A DNA stretch of 43,625 nucleotides, from contig CAYVKG010000032.1 in the NCBI GenBank assembly GCA_964451955.1, forward strand, positions 1 through 43,625. Reading direction: 5' to 3'. The translations under genes and the position numbers were made by a program. Source of the DNA: JAPLNB01 sp964451955. GTDB lineage: Bacteria > Planctomycetota > Phycisphaerae > Tepidisphaerales > Tepidisphaeraceae. Under the pieces are notes generated by a model. It saw only the letters and a list, made by a program, of their open reading frames with translations. It was not told the DNA's origin and ran no database searches. Below, piece after piece: positions 7,615 through 15,985 of the stretch (the stretch's first letter is position 1; each line of letters begins with the position of its first letter).

Positions 7615-9183
7615 GTGTTGATCCTGAGAATCAAACAAGCCGAATGTGCACTGGCCGACGGGCGACTGGAAGAGGCGGCTGAGATCATCCAGTCCCGGGA
7701 AGTCCGCGAGCACCGCCGAGGTCAGGAGTTGGCCGGGCAGGTGGCGCGGGCGCTGGTGGCACGTGCGAAGCGGCACTTGGAGACTGGGCAGCTGAACTTG
7801 GCCAGCGCCGACTGCGACCGCGCGGCGCGGGTGGCGGGGAGTCTGCCGGCGATCGCGGAGATCCGGGCGGGGGTGATCGAGGAGATGCTCAAACACCAGC
7901 AGGCCAAGGCTGCGACGGCACAGGCGGCGGCGGCGGTTCAGAGGCAAATCGAGCGAGGGCAGTTGTCAATTGGGCAGAAACTCCTGGACGAGATCGAGGA
8001 ACCGGACGCGCAGGTGGCGGCATTGGCGCAGGACCTGGCGGCGCGTCGGGTCGTGATCGAGGAAGTGGTCGAAAAGGTCGCGGGGGCGCTGAAAAGGGAC
8101 GACTGGGAGCGTGCCGTCAAGGAGTTGCTGGCCGCGCGGGAGGCGAGGGTTTCGGATTCGCGCCTGAGAGAACTCACGGCCCAGACGGCCAGGCTCGTGG
8201 CAACGCAGGCGCAGACCGCGATCGAGGCCGGTCGATTGGATCGGGCGTCCATGTTGTTGAAACGTCTTGCCAGGGTCGAGGACGGGAGCGTTGAGAGCGA
8301 GGGCGTTCGGCGGACGCTCGGGCAATGCCACGCGGCGCTGGCCGAGTTGCAGGCGGGCCGGCCGAGGGAGGCCGAGCGGATCATGCGCCGCTTGGCCGCC
8401 GTGTTGCCGGACGCGGGTTGGATATCGGCGACCGTGAAGCACCTGCAGCAGGCGTGCGATGCGACAGACGAACTGGTCGCAGGTCCCTTGGGGTTGCTCG
8501 ACGAAGGGTCTCCGGCTGAGGCGGTGACCGTGCCCCCGGGAGAGGGCGAGCATGTGGATCGGCGTATGGAGCCGAAGGCGGTGATCCCCCTGGAGGCTCC
8601 CGGGGCCGTGGGGTCGCGGTTTGTGGTGCAGGTGGATGGCGTGGGGAGCTTCCTGGTGTGTCGTGAGAGACGAGTGGTGCTGGGAGCGTTGAGTTCGACT
8701 CCGGCACCGGACGTGGCCTTCCTGACGGATGCGCAAACCCCCCCGCTGGTGATCGAACGAATCGAGGATGACTATTTTCTGGAGCTTCCGTTGGCGGGCG
8801 GCGAGTGTGGGCGGCGGGGATCGCTATTGACCAACGGCCAGCGGATCACGGTGACGCCGAGGTGCCGAATGACGTTTCGGCTGCCGTCGGCGGCCAGCGG
8901 GACCGCGGTGCTGGAACTGAATAGCGCGAGGCTCGGGCGAGCGGACATTCGGCATGTGGTGCTGATGGACCGGGAACTGATTATCGGGGCGGGGGCGGAC
9001 GCGCACATCCGCGCGGACGAGATGACCGAGCGAGCGGTGCTTCACGTGAAGGATGGGCAATTGTGCTGTCAGACCAAAGATGAGATAAGGATCGAAGAGC
9101 AGCCGGCAAGTCGTGGGTGCGCGATTCCGATGGGCCGGCATATTCGCGTCGGAACGGTGACATTTGTGGTCACGCGCGGTTAA
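7615..9183 (+). CDS. Helical-repeat protein with degenerate FHA-like domains
   Basis: 522 residues. I chose the GTG at 7615 because GGAG (7603-7606) lies eight bases upstream; the GTG at 7606 overlaps that site. Residues about 1-280 are Ala/Leu/Arg-rich helical repeats of TPR-like character (repeated LxxGRLxxAxxxL patterns). Residues about 335-522 are all-beta and look like two FHA-type domains. The last contains DRELIIGAGADAHIRADEM and a closing GRHIRVGTVTFVV. The FHA Arg and Ser-x-x-His phosphothreonine-binding residues are not evident, so binding may be lost or altered. The next gene is a Ser/Thr kinase, the usual partner of FHA proteins. It probably reads or scaffolds kinase signalling in the cytoplasm. 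Confidence 0.75.
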   Translation: MLILRIKQAECALADGRLEEAAEIIQSREVREHRRGQELAGQVARALVARAKRHLETGQLNLASADCDRAARVAGSLPAIAEIRAGVIEEMLKHQQAKAATAQAAAAVQRQIERGQLSIGQKLLDEIEEPDAQVAALAQDLAARRVVIEEVVEKVAGALKRDDWERAVKELLAAREARVSDSRLRELTAQTARLVATQAQTAIEAGRLDRASMLLKRLARVEDGSVESEGVRRTLGQCHAALAELQAGRPREAERIMRRLAAVLPDAGWISATVKHLQQACDATDELVAGPLGLLDEGSPAEAVTVPPGEGEHVDRRMEPKAVIPLEAPGAVGSRFVVQVDGVGSFLVCRERRVVLGALSSTPAPDVAFLTDAQTPPLVIERIEDDYFLELPLAGGECGRRGSLLTNGQRITVTPRCRMTFRLPSAASGTAVLELNSARLGRADIRHVVLMDRELIIGAGADAHIRADEMTERAVLHVKDGQLCCQTKDEIRIEEQPASRGCAIPMGRHIRVGTVTFVVTRG

Positions 9184-9222
9184 GCGGGCCAATGCAGCGC
9201 GCTGTGCCCCAGGAGCATCGCG

Positions 9223-12114
9223 ATGTTGGGATTCAGATACAAATACGGAGACCGTCCCTTGGAGGGGTACACCATCCAGCGGGCTGCCGGGCGAGGCGGA
9301 TTCGGCGAAGTGTACTACGCGGTATCGGATTCGGGACGTGAAGTTGCGCTCAAGGTGGTCTCAGGGTACGAGCAGATCGAGTTGCGCGGCGTGGGGCAGT
9401 GTATGAACCTGAAAAGCCCCCACCTGGTGACGATCTTCGACGTGAAACACAACGACGAGGGGGTTCCGTTCGTCATTATGGAATTCGTCTCCGGGCCGTC
9501 ATTGAGGCAGTTGCTCGACGAATCGCCGTCGGGCCTCGGCATGCAGAAGACGGCGTTCTTCCTGAGGGAGATCGGGAAGGGACTGGCGTTTCTGCACGAA
9601 TGCGGGATTGTCCATCGGGATCTGAAACCGGGGAACATTTTCTACGAAAATGGATACGTCAAGATAGGGGATTACGGGCTCAGCAAGGCCATGGCGGCAA
9701 GCCAGCACTCGGGGCAGACGATTACAGTCGGGACCGTGCACTACATGGCCCCGGAGATCTCGATGGGGAAGTATGATCGGTCGATCGACATCTATGCACT
9801 GGGGGCGATGTTGTACGAGATGTTGACCGGTCAGACGCCGTACCTTGGGGCGAGCCCCGGCGAGATCCTGATGAAGCACATGACCGCCGAGCCGGACGTG
9901 AGCGGGATCGAGGAGCCGTTTGCGACGGTGATCCGGAAGGCGATGCACCGAGACCCCGCGCAGCGGTACGCCAGCGTGCAGGAGGTGGTGGAGGCGGTGT
10001 TCGGAGCGGAGCACGTTCAACAGAGCGTGTCATGTTTTTCGCCGGACTCGCTGAGCATGGTGGCGCAGCGTGTGGCGGAGAGAGTGGCGGTGGGGGGGGG
10101 AAGCGCAACGCCGCCGCCGTTGCCCAGGCGTGGAACCGGGGGACTGGAGCACGTTGGGGGTCGGCTGGAGGCGATTGCCGACCGGGTTGGAGAGCGGATG
10201 AGCCGATTTGGCGATCGCATGGGGGAACTGGGCAATCGCCTCGGCGACCGCATGGGCCGGCTGGGCGATCGACTGACGGGAGCGCCTCGTGGGGAGTCGG
10301 CGGAAGCTGACGGGAATCGCGACCCGCTGAGCCGAACGCAACGACGCGTACTGGGTTTGTGCGTCATTGTGGTGATCTCGGCGGTCCTGGGTTTTCTGGG
10401 GCCGCGGCAGTTGGGCAACGACGCTGTGGAAGGCGCGTTTCTGGCGTTCCTGGCGATTCTCGGCGCGACGCTGGGCATGCGTCTGGCGGCGCGGCGGCTT
10501 TTGCCTCAGTTGGCGGCCGAGAGTTTGGGGATTCAACGACTGGCCCTGGGGGGAATAGGGGCCCTGTTGATGATGGCCGTCAGCTTCCCAATGGTGGCAT
10601 CCACGCTGCAACTCCAGCGGGCGATGGGGGGAACCATCGGGGCGGTGCTGCTCCCGCTGGTGCTCATGGACTGGGTCGCGGTGCTGAAACCGGGGCGTGC
10701 GGAACGGGTGGGGTTCGGACATGCGATCGGCGCCGGGCTGCTGGCATTCGTGGTGGCACTGGTGATGCGAGGTTGTCCGGAATTGGCGGTCGCGGTTATG
10801 GCGGGAACATCCTTGGCCGTGCAGGTGATTTCCCCCTGGGACCCGGAGGGTCATCGGCGTCTCAAGGAACATCGCGTGGCGCATCGATCCCCGGCAACGG
10901 TCGGAGCGGCGATGTCGCCGGAGCCTTTAAATGATGTGGGTGTGGCGGCGGCGGCTCCGGGGGGGCTGTCGAGTGCATCGCCGTCAAGAGCCATGGTTCC
11001 GCCTCCATTGCCGCCCAGGCTTGTCAGCGGTGAGCGAGTGGTTCGGCCTGGTTGGCGGTATTTCTGGTTGGCTTGTATTCCGCTTTTCCTCGCCTCCGGG
11101 ATCATGACGCTGGTGTTCGCGGGTACTGAGCGGATGAGTGCCGACGAATTCTCGATCACGGTCGGGGCGGGGATTGGGTTGATCGTGTTGTCGTTCTTGA
11201 GCTTGCTGAAAATGCTGCAGCGGACCTTTGTCGGGTGGTGGTCGTATCTGTTCAAGCCGCTGGCGCTGTTGGCGTGCGTGGAGACCATTCTGGTGGCTTC
11301 GCTCATGCTGGGGAACTGCAACCTGAGCGGGGATGAGACCATGATTGCGGTGTTCTTCATCGTGTTTGGCGCGGTGGCGATCCCGATCCTGGTGTTTGTC
11401 CGGTTTGGCCGGGAGCCCATATTGGCCGGCGCGACACCGGAGCCGCTGTGGGCCCCGCCAGCCGCACTGAGCGAGACGCCGACGGATGTGATCTCGGCCC
11501 CTAGGGCGGGCTTGCCGCCTCCGCGCGCGTGGCCGGAGCCTTCGGTCACCATCCCGCCGCCGGTGATGCCGACGCCCATGTCTTTGGAGGCGGGGCTGAT
11601 CCCCATTCGATCGGGGCTCCTGGGACTGGCCGGAGCCGTAGCGCTGCTGGCGTCGATGGCGGTGGGCCTGGCGATGGCGTTCGATCTGCCGGGGATGATT
11701 GCGGCGGGGGTGCCCGACGCGCGGATGGCGACGGACATCGAACGCGATGCCAGGGAGGCCGGAATTGACAATTGGCCGCGATTGGCGAGCAGAGTCCTGG
11801 CTGGAATCTCGGGAATCGGAATGGTGGTCGCGGCGGTGTTGCTGCTGGCAGCTCGCCGGTGGGCGGGCCCGGCACATATGTTTCGATCGCTGCTGGGGGT
11901 CGGCGGATACGCGATCGTCATCACCGCCCTGGCACTCGGCGCGCACGTGCAGTGGGCGCTGGCCGGGGCAAATGCGACGCCCGCAAGAGTAATCCGCACG
12001 CTCAGCGAGATGAACGGCGCGGTCGTGTTGACGGCGGCAGTGATCTTTGTGGTTTCCAACGTCGTGCTGTTCTGGCCGTCCAGACGGCAGGGTCCCGCGC
12101 GGACGGGGGGGTGA
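9223..12114 (+). CDS. Transmembrane Ser/Thr protein kinase
   Basis: 963 residues. The N-terminal Hanks-type kinase domain (about 15-262) has a glycine loop GRGGFGEVY (23-31), VALK with Lys44, HRDLKPGN (131-138), DYG in place of DFG (150-152) and APE (176-178), so it should be active. A Pro-rich linker (about 290-305) and an amphipathic seven-residue repeat (313-353) follow. From about 375 come roughly 14 hydrophobic segments in three blocks, separated by Pro-rich cytoplasmic-looking linkers. The kinase precedes the membrane part, unlike PASTA kinases. No extracellular sensor domain is visible, so the membrane blocks themselves may sense. It sits between an FHA-like gene and an ECF sigma gene. 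A likely target is the sigma factor or the FHA protein (inference). Confidence 0.92.
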   Translation: MLGFRYKYGDRPLEGYTIQRAAGRGGFGEVYYAVSDSGREVALKVVSGYEQIELRGVGQCMNLKSPHLVTIFDVKHNDEGVPFVIMEFVSGPSLRQLLDESPSGLGMQKTAFFLREIGKGLAFLHECGIVHRDLKPGNIFYENGYVKIGDYGLSKAMAASQHSGQTITVGTVHYMAPEISMGKYDRSIDIYALGAMLYEMLTGQTPYLGASPGEILMKHMTAEPDVSGIEEPFATVIRKAMHRDPAQRYASVQEVVEAVFGAEHVQQSVSCFSPDSLSMVAQRVAERVAVGGGSATPPPLPRRGTGGLEHVGGRLEAIADRVGERMSRFGDRMGELGNRLGDRMGRLGDRLTGAPRGESAEADGNRDPLSRTQRRVLGLCVIVVISAVLGFLGPRQLGNDAVEGAFLAFLAILGATLGMRLAARRLLPQLAAESLGIQRLALGGIGALLMMAVSFPMVASTLQLQRAMGGTIGAVLLPLVLMDWVAVLKPGRAERVGFGHAIGAGLLAFVVALVMRGCPELAVAVMAGTSLAVQVISPWDPEGHRRLKEHRVAHRSPATVGAAMSPEPLNDVGVAAAAPGGLSSASPSRAMVPPPLPPRLVSGERVVRPGWRYFWLACIPLFLASGIMTLVFAGTERMSADEFSITVGAGIGLIVLSFLSLLKMLQRTFVGWWSYLFKPLALLACVETILVASLMLGNCNLSGDETMIAVFFIVFGAVAIPILVFVRFGREPILAGATPEPLWAPPAALSETPTDVISAPRAGLPPPRAWPEPSVTIPPPVMPTPMSLEAGLIPIRSGLLGLAGAVALLASMAVGLAMAFDLPGMIAAGVPDARMATDIERDAREAGIDNWPRLASRVLAGISGIGMVVAAVLLLAARRWAGPAHMFRSLLGVGGYAIVITALALGAHVQWALAGANATPARVIRTLSEMNGAVVLTAAVIFVVSNVVLFWPSRRQGPARTGG
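10159..10281 (+). repeat. Amphipathic heptad-like repeat within the kinase
   Basis: About 41 residues built on a GDRMGxL/GNRLGDRM unit of seven residues, repeated about five to six times, between the kinase domain and the first membrane block. Arg/Asp on one face and Met/Leu on the other suggest a membrane-surface helix or an oligomerising coil. Confidence 0.6.
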
Positions 12115-12126
12115 GGAGCGTGCGAC

Positions 12127-13260
12127 ATGAAAACGATCTGGTTAGCGAGTCTGGCTTTGGTCATCGTGGTGACCGCCGCATCATTGCGGGGCGCCGGCGC
12201 GGCGAGCGGCGCGCGCGATGCGGAGTGGTCCGCGGACACGTTTGAGGCGGATGTCTATCCTTCGATAAAGAGCGCAGGGAGGCGGCTGGGAGCGAAATGG
12301 GCGGCGGAACTGAAAAGCGCGCTGACGCAGATGCCCAATGCCGTCGTGCTGACGGGTGATGGAATGTCTTCTCCGGGCGGCGGAGTGCTGGACGCGGTTC
12401 GGGAGATTCAAGATGCGGCCCAATCGCAGTTGTCCGGAGTGCGGATTCGGATCAGCGGCGGCTCGGCGCCGCTGTCCGCAGGCGAGATCGCCGCCAAGGT
12501 GCGCGTAACCACGCCGCAAGCAGCGCCGGCTCGCGGCACGTCCGTGCATGGGTGGGGCGAAGTGGCGCTCGAGACCGACGGCGCCCAGGTCCAGACGATG
12601 CGGGTGCGATATGTGAACAAGCCTTGGGCCGACGACCTCGGAGCGTATCTGAACAGCAGACCGGGTGATCGGTACGTGGTCGGTTGGCCGGCAGGGCCTT
12701 GTGTGACGGCGGAGCAGGCGGCCTTCGAGGCCGAGCGGTCGGCGATCGCGTCGCTCATCCCGATTGCCCAGGCGCGGCTGCTCGAACGCTATCCGAGTTC
12801 CGGGCAAATGGAACGCGATCGTCTGAACGCTGCCGTGGCGACCGCCGTTCATACTCGATTGGTCTCAGACCGTTTTCTGCAGCGGTTTGACCGCCCCTAT
12901 GGCACCGCCTGGCGGCAGGCCGTGCTGGTGAACGCGTCCATGGGGAATGTCGATCAGCTGGTGAACGAGAGCGTGACGACCGTCCGTCGTGAACAACAGA
13001 CCTGGGCGCGAACGGGTATATCCATTGCCGTTCTGGTTGTGGTAGTCTATGTCCTGTATCTCTGTCTGAACGCCGTGACCAAAGGGTATTTCCGGTGGCG
13101 GTTGCGGATGGCCGCGGTCATCGCCGCCGTCCTCTTCGGGTTGCTGCTGGCGTGGTTCATGACGGCGACGCTGCACACCGTGCACATCGAACCGCGAACG
13201 CCGGATGGGACGACAAATGCGACGTTCGCGGCGCCAAGTGGAGTGTCGGGTGGTGAATGA
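12127..13260 (+). CDS. Exported membrane protein of unknown function in the kinase/sigma operon
   Basis: 377 residues with a signal peptide (about 1-25, cut near GAGA-ASG). A mixed alpha/beta exported region (about 30-285) is followed by two hydrophobic segments near the C-terminus (about 297-320 and 330-352) and a short polar tail. Its TGA overlaps the sigma-factor ATG (13257-13260), so the two are translationally coupled. This position suits a membrane partner or anti-sigma-like regulator, but no zinc-binding anti-sigma motif is present and no known family was recognised. Confidence 0.75.
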   Translation: MKTIWLASLALVIVVTAASLRGAGAASGARDAEWSADTFEADVYPSIKSAGRRLGAKWAAELKSALTQMPNAVVLTGDGMSSPGGGVLDAVREIQDAAQSQLSGVRIRISGGSAPLSAGEIAAKVRVTTPQAAPARGTSVHGWGEVALETDGAQVQTMRVRYVNKPWADDLGAYLNSRPGDRYVVGWPAGPCVTAEQAAFEAERSAIASLIPIAQARLLERYPSSGQMERDRLNAAVATAVHTRLVSDRFLQRFDRPYGTAWRQAVLVNASMGNVDQLVNESVTTVRREQQTWARTGISIAVLVVVVYVLYLCLNAVTKGYFRWRLRMAAVIAAVLFGLLLAWFMTATLHTVHIEPRTPDGTTNATFAAPSGVSGGE

Positions 13261-14153
13261 ATGAGCTGACCCAAGCCGAGCGATATCTCATCGAGCAGAT
13301 CCGCCAGGGAAGCGGCGACGCGTGGCGGCAATTGGTCGACCGCTACCAGGGTCGGCTGCTTGCGTTTGCGCGTAGTCGGGCGGTGAACCGAACCGATGCG
13401 GAGGATGTCGTCCAGGAAACGTTCTTCCAGTTTCTGAAGAGCCTGACGGGTTTCCGCGAGGAGGCCAGCCTCGAGACCTGGCTGTTCATGATCCTTCGGC
13501 GGCGAATCGTTGACCTATTGCGGGGGCGACGCGTCAGAGTGTGTGAGTTGCAGGATAGCCGGGACGACGACGATTCCGGGACGACGGCGCAATATGCCGC
13601 GCCCGATCCAACGGCCAGCGCCTATGCGCGACGCGACGAGCGAATCGATCATGAGCGAGCGGCGCTGGCCGAGGCGCTCAGCGGATTGATCACTACGCTA
13701 AAGGAGTCGGAGGACTTTCGAGACTTGAAGATTGTGGAGATGCTATTCTACGGGCAGCTTCGGAACAAAGACATCGGGCCGCTGGTCGGGCTGGACGAGA
13801 AGAACATCGCCTTGATCAAGCATCGGTGGCTCAAACAGCTTCGGCATCGCGTGGCCGAGCGGCTCAAAGGCGTGGATCTGTCGGCCATCGAGACCGAGGG
13901 GTGCGTGGATTCGCTGCTGACCGAGATCTGGGAAGAGCAACGGTTGAGTTGTCCGAAGCGATCGACCGTGGGGGGGTATCTGCTCAACACGCTTGAGAAA
14001 CCCTGGCACGACTACGTGGATTTTCACGTCAACCAACTCGGCTGCAGGTTCTGCAAGGCGAACCTGGAGGACCTGAAGCTGCAATCGGCAGCGGCGCCGC
14101 GGGTCCTGGTGGACCGGATCATGCAGTCGACCGTCGGGTTCTTTCAGAAGTAG
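13257..14153 (+). CDS. ECF-type RNA polymerase sigma factor with Cys/His C-terminal extension
   Basis: 298 residues. Region 2 is clear (LVDRYQGRLLAFA at 26-38; DAEDVVQETFFQFLKSL at 47-63; LETWLFMILRRRIVDLLR at 72-89). Region 4 lies at about 145-200 (LRNKDIGPLVGLDEKNIALI). The roughly 95-residue extension contains C232, H257, C263 and C266 (FHVNQLGCRFCKANLEDL). This resembles a zinc-binding anti-sigma motif built into the sigma factor, though with His-x5-Cys rather than the usual His-x3-Cys spacing. Planctomycete ECF groups encoded beside Ser/Thr kinases have been described, and this gene fits: the kinase lies two genes upstream. Activity may be set by phosphorylation and/or by the extension. 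The start overlaps the preceding stop. Confidence 0.9.
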   Translation: MNELTQAERYLIEQIRQGSGDAWRQLVDRYQGRLLAFARSRAVNRTDAEDVVQETFFQFLKSLTGFREEASLETWLFMILRRRIVDLLRGRRVRVCELQDSRDDDDSGTTAQYAAPDPTASAYARRDERIDHERAALAEALSGLITTLKESEDFRDLKIVEMLFYGQLRNKDIGPLVGLDEKNIALIKHRWLKQLRHRVAERLKGVDLSAIETEGCVDSLLTEIWEEQRLSCPKRSTVGGYLLNTLEKPWHDYVDFHVNQLGCRFCKANLEDLKLQSAAAPRVLVDRIMQSTVGFFQK

Positions 14154-14180
14154 CGCTGGCGCACTCCGTTTACCAGTCCG

Positions 14181-14792
14181 TCAGCGCCGAACGGCAATGA
14201 GGTAATCGCAGACGGGATAACGCCACAAACACGAACGGGCATTGCGGCGGTCGTAAAGGTAGTAGAGCGGACGATCCTCGGACGAGGCGGGGGGGGTGGA
14301 AATGAGCGTCATCCCCGCTCGCTCGAAGAATGGATGTGCGCGACCCATGACGGCCATGGCTTCGATGTAGCGAGTGGGACCATGGTGCAGAATGCACCGA
14401 ACCAGAATCGCTGCCAGCCCCAGTGATCGAAACGTGGGATGCACGGCGACGCGAGAGATTGTGCGAATGTGCCGGTTCACGAAGCGCGCGCGGTCGGCTT
14501 CCGAGAGACGGACTAGGTTGAGCGTGACTTCTCGCTCGCGATGGGAGAGAGTCGGATAGGAAAGAACGGCAACGGCCACGGTCCCGGCGGCGGCGGGATC
14601 GCCAGGCGGGATGTGGCGGACGACCCACACTTCGGCAAAGGTCGCGGGACGCTTGGGGCGGTAGTGGAACCGCTCCAGCGATTCGTAGTCCGTCTTGCTG
14701 CCGCGGCAGACGAGCAGTTGTCCGGCGAGGAAGCTGGGAACCTCATAGACGGGATGCCAGGCGAGCTGGCGAGCTGTTGAAGGGGTCAGCAT
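14181..14792 (-). CDS. GNAT-family acetyltransferase of ABC/GNAT cassette
   Basis: 203 residues. The start at 14792 has GGAG seven bases upstream and lies two bases after the ATPase stop. The GNAT core is visible: ISRVAVHPTFRSLGLAAIL (112-130) with the acetyl-CoA loop R-S-L-G-L-A, then AVMGRAHPFFERAGM (147-161). The sequence resembles the acetyltransferase part of COG2401-type proteins, where, as I recall, it is fused to an ABC ATPase; here the two are separate coupled genes. The substrate is unknown. Phage Mu Mom shows that a GNAT-like fold can modify DNA bases, but nothing here proves a nucleic-acid target. A run of eight G (14289-14296) lies near the C-terminal coding end. Confidence 0.8.
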   Translation of the reverse strand: MLTPSTARQLAWHPVYEVPSFLAGQLLVCRGSKTDYESLERFHYRPKRPATFAEVWVVRHIPPGDPAAAGTVAVAVLSYPTLSHREREVTLNLVRLSEADRARFVNRHIRTISRVAVHPTFRSLGLAAILVRCILHHGPTRYIEAMAVMGRAHPFFERAGMTLISTPPASSEDRPLYYLYDRRNARSCLWRYPVCDYLIAVRR

Positions 14793-14794
14793 GA

Positions 14795-15448
14795 TCAATC
14801 TCCGAACCTGCTGGGGATTGTCTCCATATGGCCAAAGTCGCAGCGAATGACCAGATCCGGCTTGAGCGGCTGCAAGAGATCGTCGCGACTGCTGGCGACG
14901 ATGGCGCTGAGCCGGGTTTTGGCGTCGATCATTCGCCGGAGCGCATGAGCCACGACGGCTGCGGTCACGGGGTCCAGGAGTCCAGCGAATTCGTCGGCGA
15001 GCATGCAGACGCAGCGCCCAGCGAACCGCGCGACGAGCCGGTTGCTGTGATGAACCGCCAACGCGAGGCGGAGACGCCAACGTTGTCCGTCTGAAAGCTT
15101 GCGTGGGGGGAGAACGTAGCTGTGTGCTTCGGCCAATCCGACACGCGACAGGATCAGCAGTGTCTCCTGTAGCGACAATCCGCGAAAGAGATCCACGATA
15201 GGCCGCCTCGCCAGAGGCAGCCGGTCAATCTCGATCCGGCGTCCGGGTGGTATAAGCCGGCGGTACTGTCGAAGGAGCGTCGACTTGCCGGAGCCTGATG
15301 GGCCCGTGATGAAAAGGATCTGGCCAGGCGTCGGAATTGCCAGTGGGCCGGGACGGATACGGGGCTGGGCGAGGATCTCCCCGACGGATATGCCGAACCA
15401 TTTCTCGATGGTGGCCACACGCGGGTTGCTTCGAAACCGACTACTCAT
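14795..15448 (-). CDS. Soluble ABC-type ATPase of ABC/GNAT cassette (COG2401-like)
   Basis: 217 residues. The start at 15448 overlaps the end of the HTH gene by eight bases. Walker A is GPSGSGKST (49-57), the signature is LSDGQ (118-122, instead of LSGGQ), and Walker B runs into ADEFAGLLD (151-159) with Glu153 as catalytic base. At the H-switch position the sequence reads VASSRDDL, so the usual His appears to be Arg188. There are no membrane segments and no permease gene nearby, so this is not a transporter component. The LSDGQ...ADEF.xxLD pattern matches ABC ATPases linked to acetyltransferases (COG2401 type). It probably powers or gates the GNAT enzyme encoded next. Confidence 0.82.
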   Translation of the reverse strand: MSSRFRSNPRVATIEKWFGISVGEILAQPRIRPGPLAIPTPGQILFITGPSGSGKSTLLRQYRRLIPPGRRIEIDRLPLARRPIVDLFRGLSLQETLLILSRVGLAEAHSYVLPPRKLSDGQRWRLRLALAVHHSNRLVARFAGRCVCMLADEFAGLLDPVTAAVVAHALRRMIDAKTRLSAIVASSRDDLLQPLKPDLVIRCDFGHMETIPSRFGD

Positions 15449-15935
15449 CGGCCACCTCTCGTTGGCATTGGTGCATGCGGTCGGCCATGGCGGTGGTCCA
15501 GAGCGTTCGGGCCATGTTCGCCCACCCGTCGATGTAGGCCAATATGTAGCGAACGTCGACAGGTCGCTGGCCGATCTCCGCGGCAATGAACCCCGTCCTG
15601 TGGCCCTTGAGAAGTCTGAGAATGCCAACGTGGCGATAGGTCTCGGGCAGTTCAAACGGGAACTCGACGAGCGCGACCGCCACAGGGTCCTCAAGCCGAG
15701 CCATGAGCCGGCGAACACGCCTGCTAACGCTGCCAGGCGACAGGTCGAAAACCCGACCCAGTTCACGGAGGGAGTATTCGTGCTCCCAAGCCAGTTTCAG
15801 AAGACTCTGATCAGCGGGCGAAAGGAACCGTGCTCGCCGCAGCAAGGTGCGCCGATGCCGGATCAACTTTGCGTTCGCTCTTTTTTGCGCCCCAAGCCCT
15901 ACCAGTACGCCATCGCCTGTTGCGATCCCACCCAT
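15441..15935 (-). CDS. Sigma-region-4-like HTH protein, first gene of ABC/GNAT cassette
   Basis: 164 residues from the ATG at 15935, preceded by an AAAGGGG stretch. A longer frame to 16004 exists, but that ATG lacks a Shine-Dalgarno, lies inside a palindrome and gives an AT-rich, unlikely N-terminus. Residues about 38-81 (LSPADQSLLKLAW...LSPGSVSRRVRRLMARL) form a sigma-70 region 4 or LuxR-like HTH. A second helical unit (LLKGHRTGFIAAEIGQRPVDVRYIL) may be another HTH. There is no region 2, so it is not a complete sigma factor. It probably regulates the cassette or targets it to nucleic acid. Confidence 0.7.
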   Translation of the reverse strand: MGGIATGDGVLVGLGAQKRANAKLIRHRRTLLRRARFLSPADQSLLKLAWEHEYSLRELGRVFDLSPGSVSRRVRRLMARLEDPVAVALVEFPFELPETYRHVGILRLLKGHRTGFIAAEIGQRPVDVRYILAYIDGWANMARTLWTTAMADRMHQCQREVADE

Positions 15936-15985
15936 ACGCCTGCCCCTTTCTTGTGTTTTATGTGCGTTAAATATCCGATGGAAAT

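Noticed and set aside
10851..12239. 462-residue minus-strand frame across the kinase membrane region
   Set aside because: Antisense shadow of the kinase gene; composition is Pro/Ser/Thr/Arg-rich with no domain.
13970..13976. G7-G8 runs in several genes (here and at 14289, 39534) as phase-variation sites
   Set aside because: Runs of this length are frequent in this GC-rich window, so only the two nine-base runs were kept.
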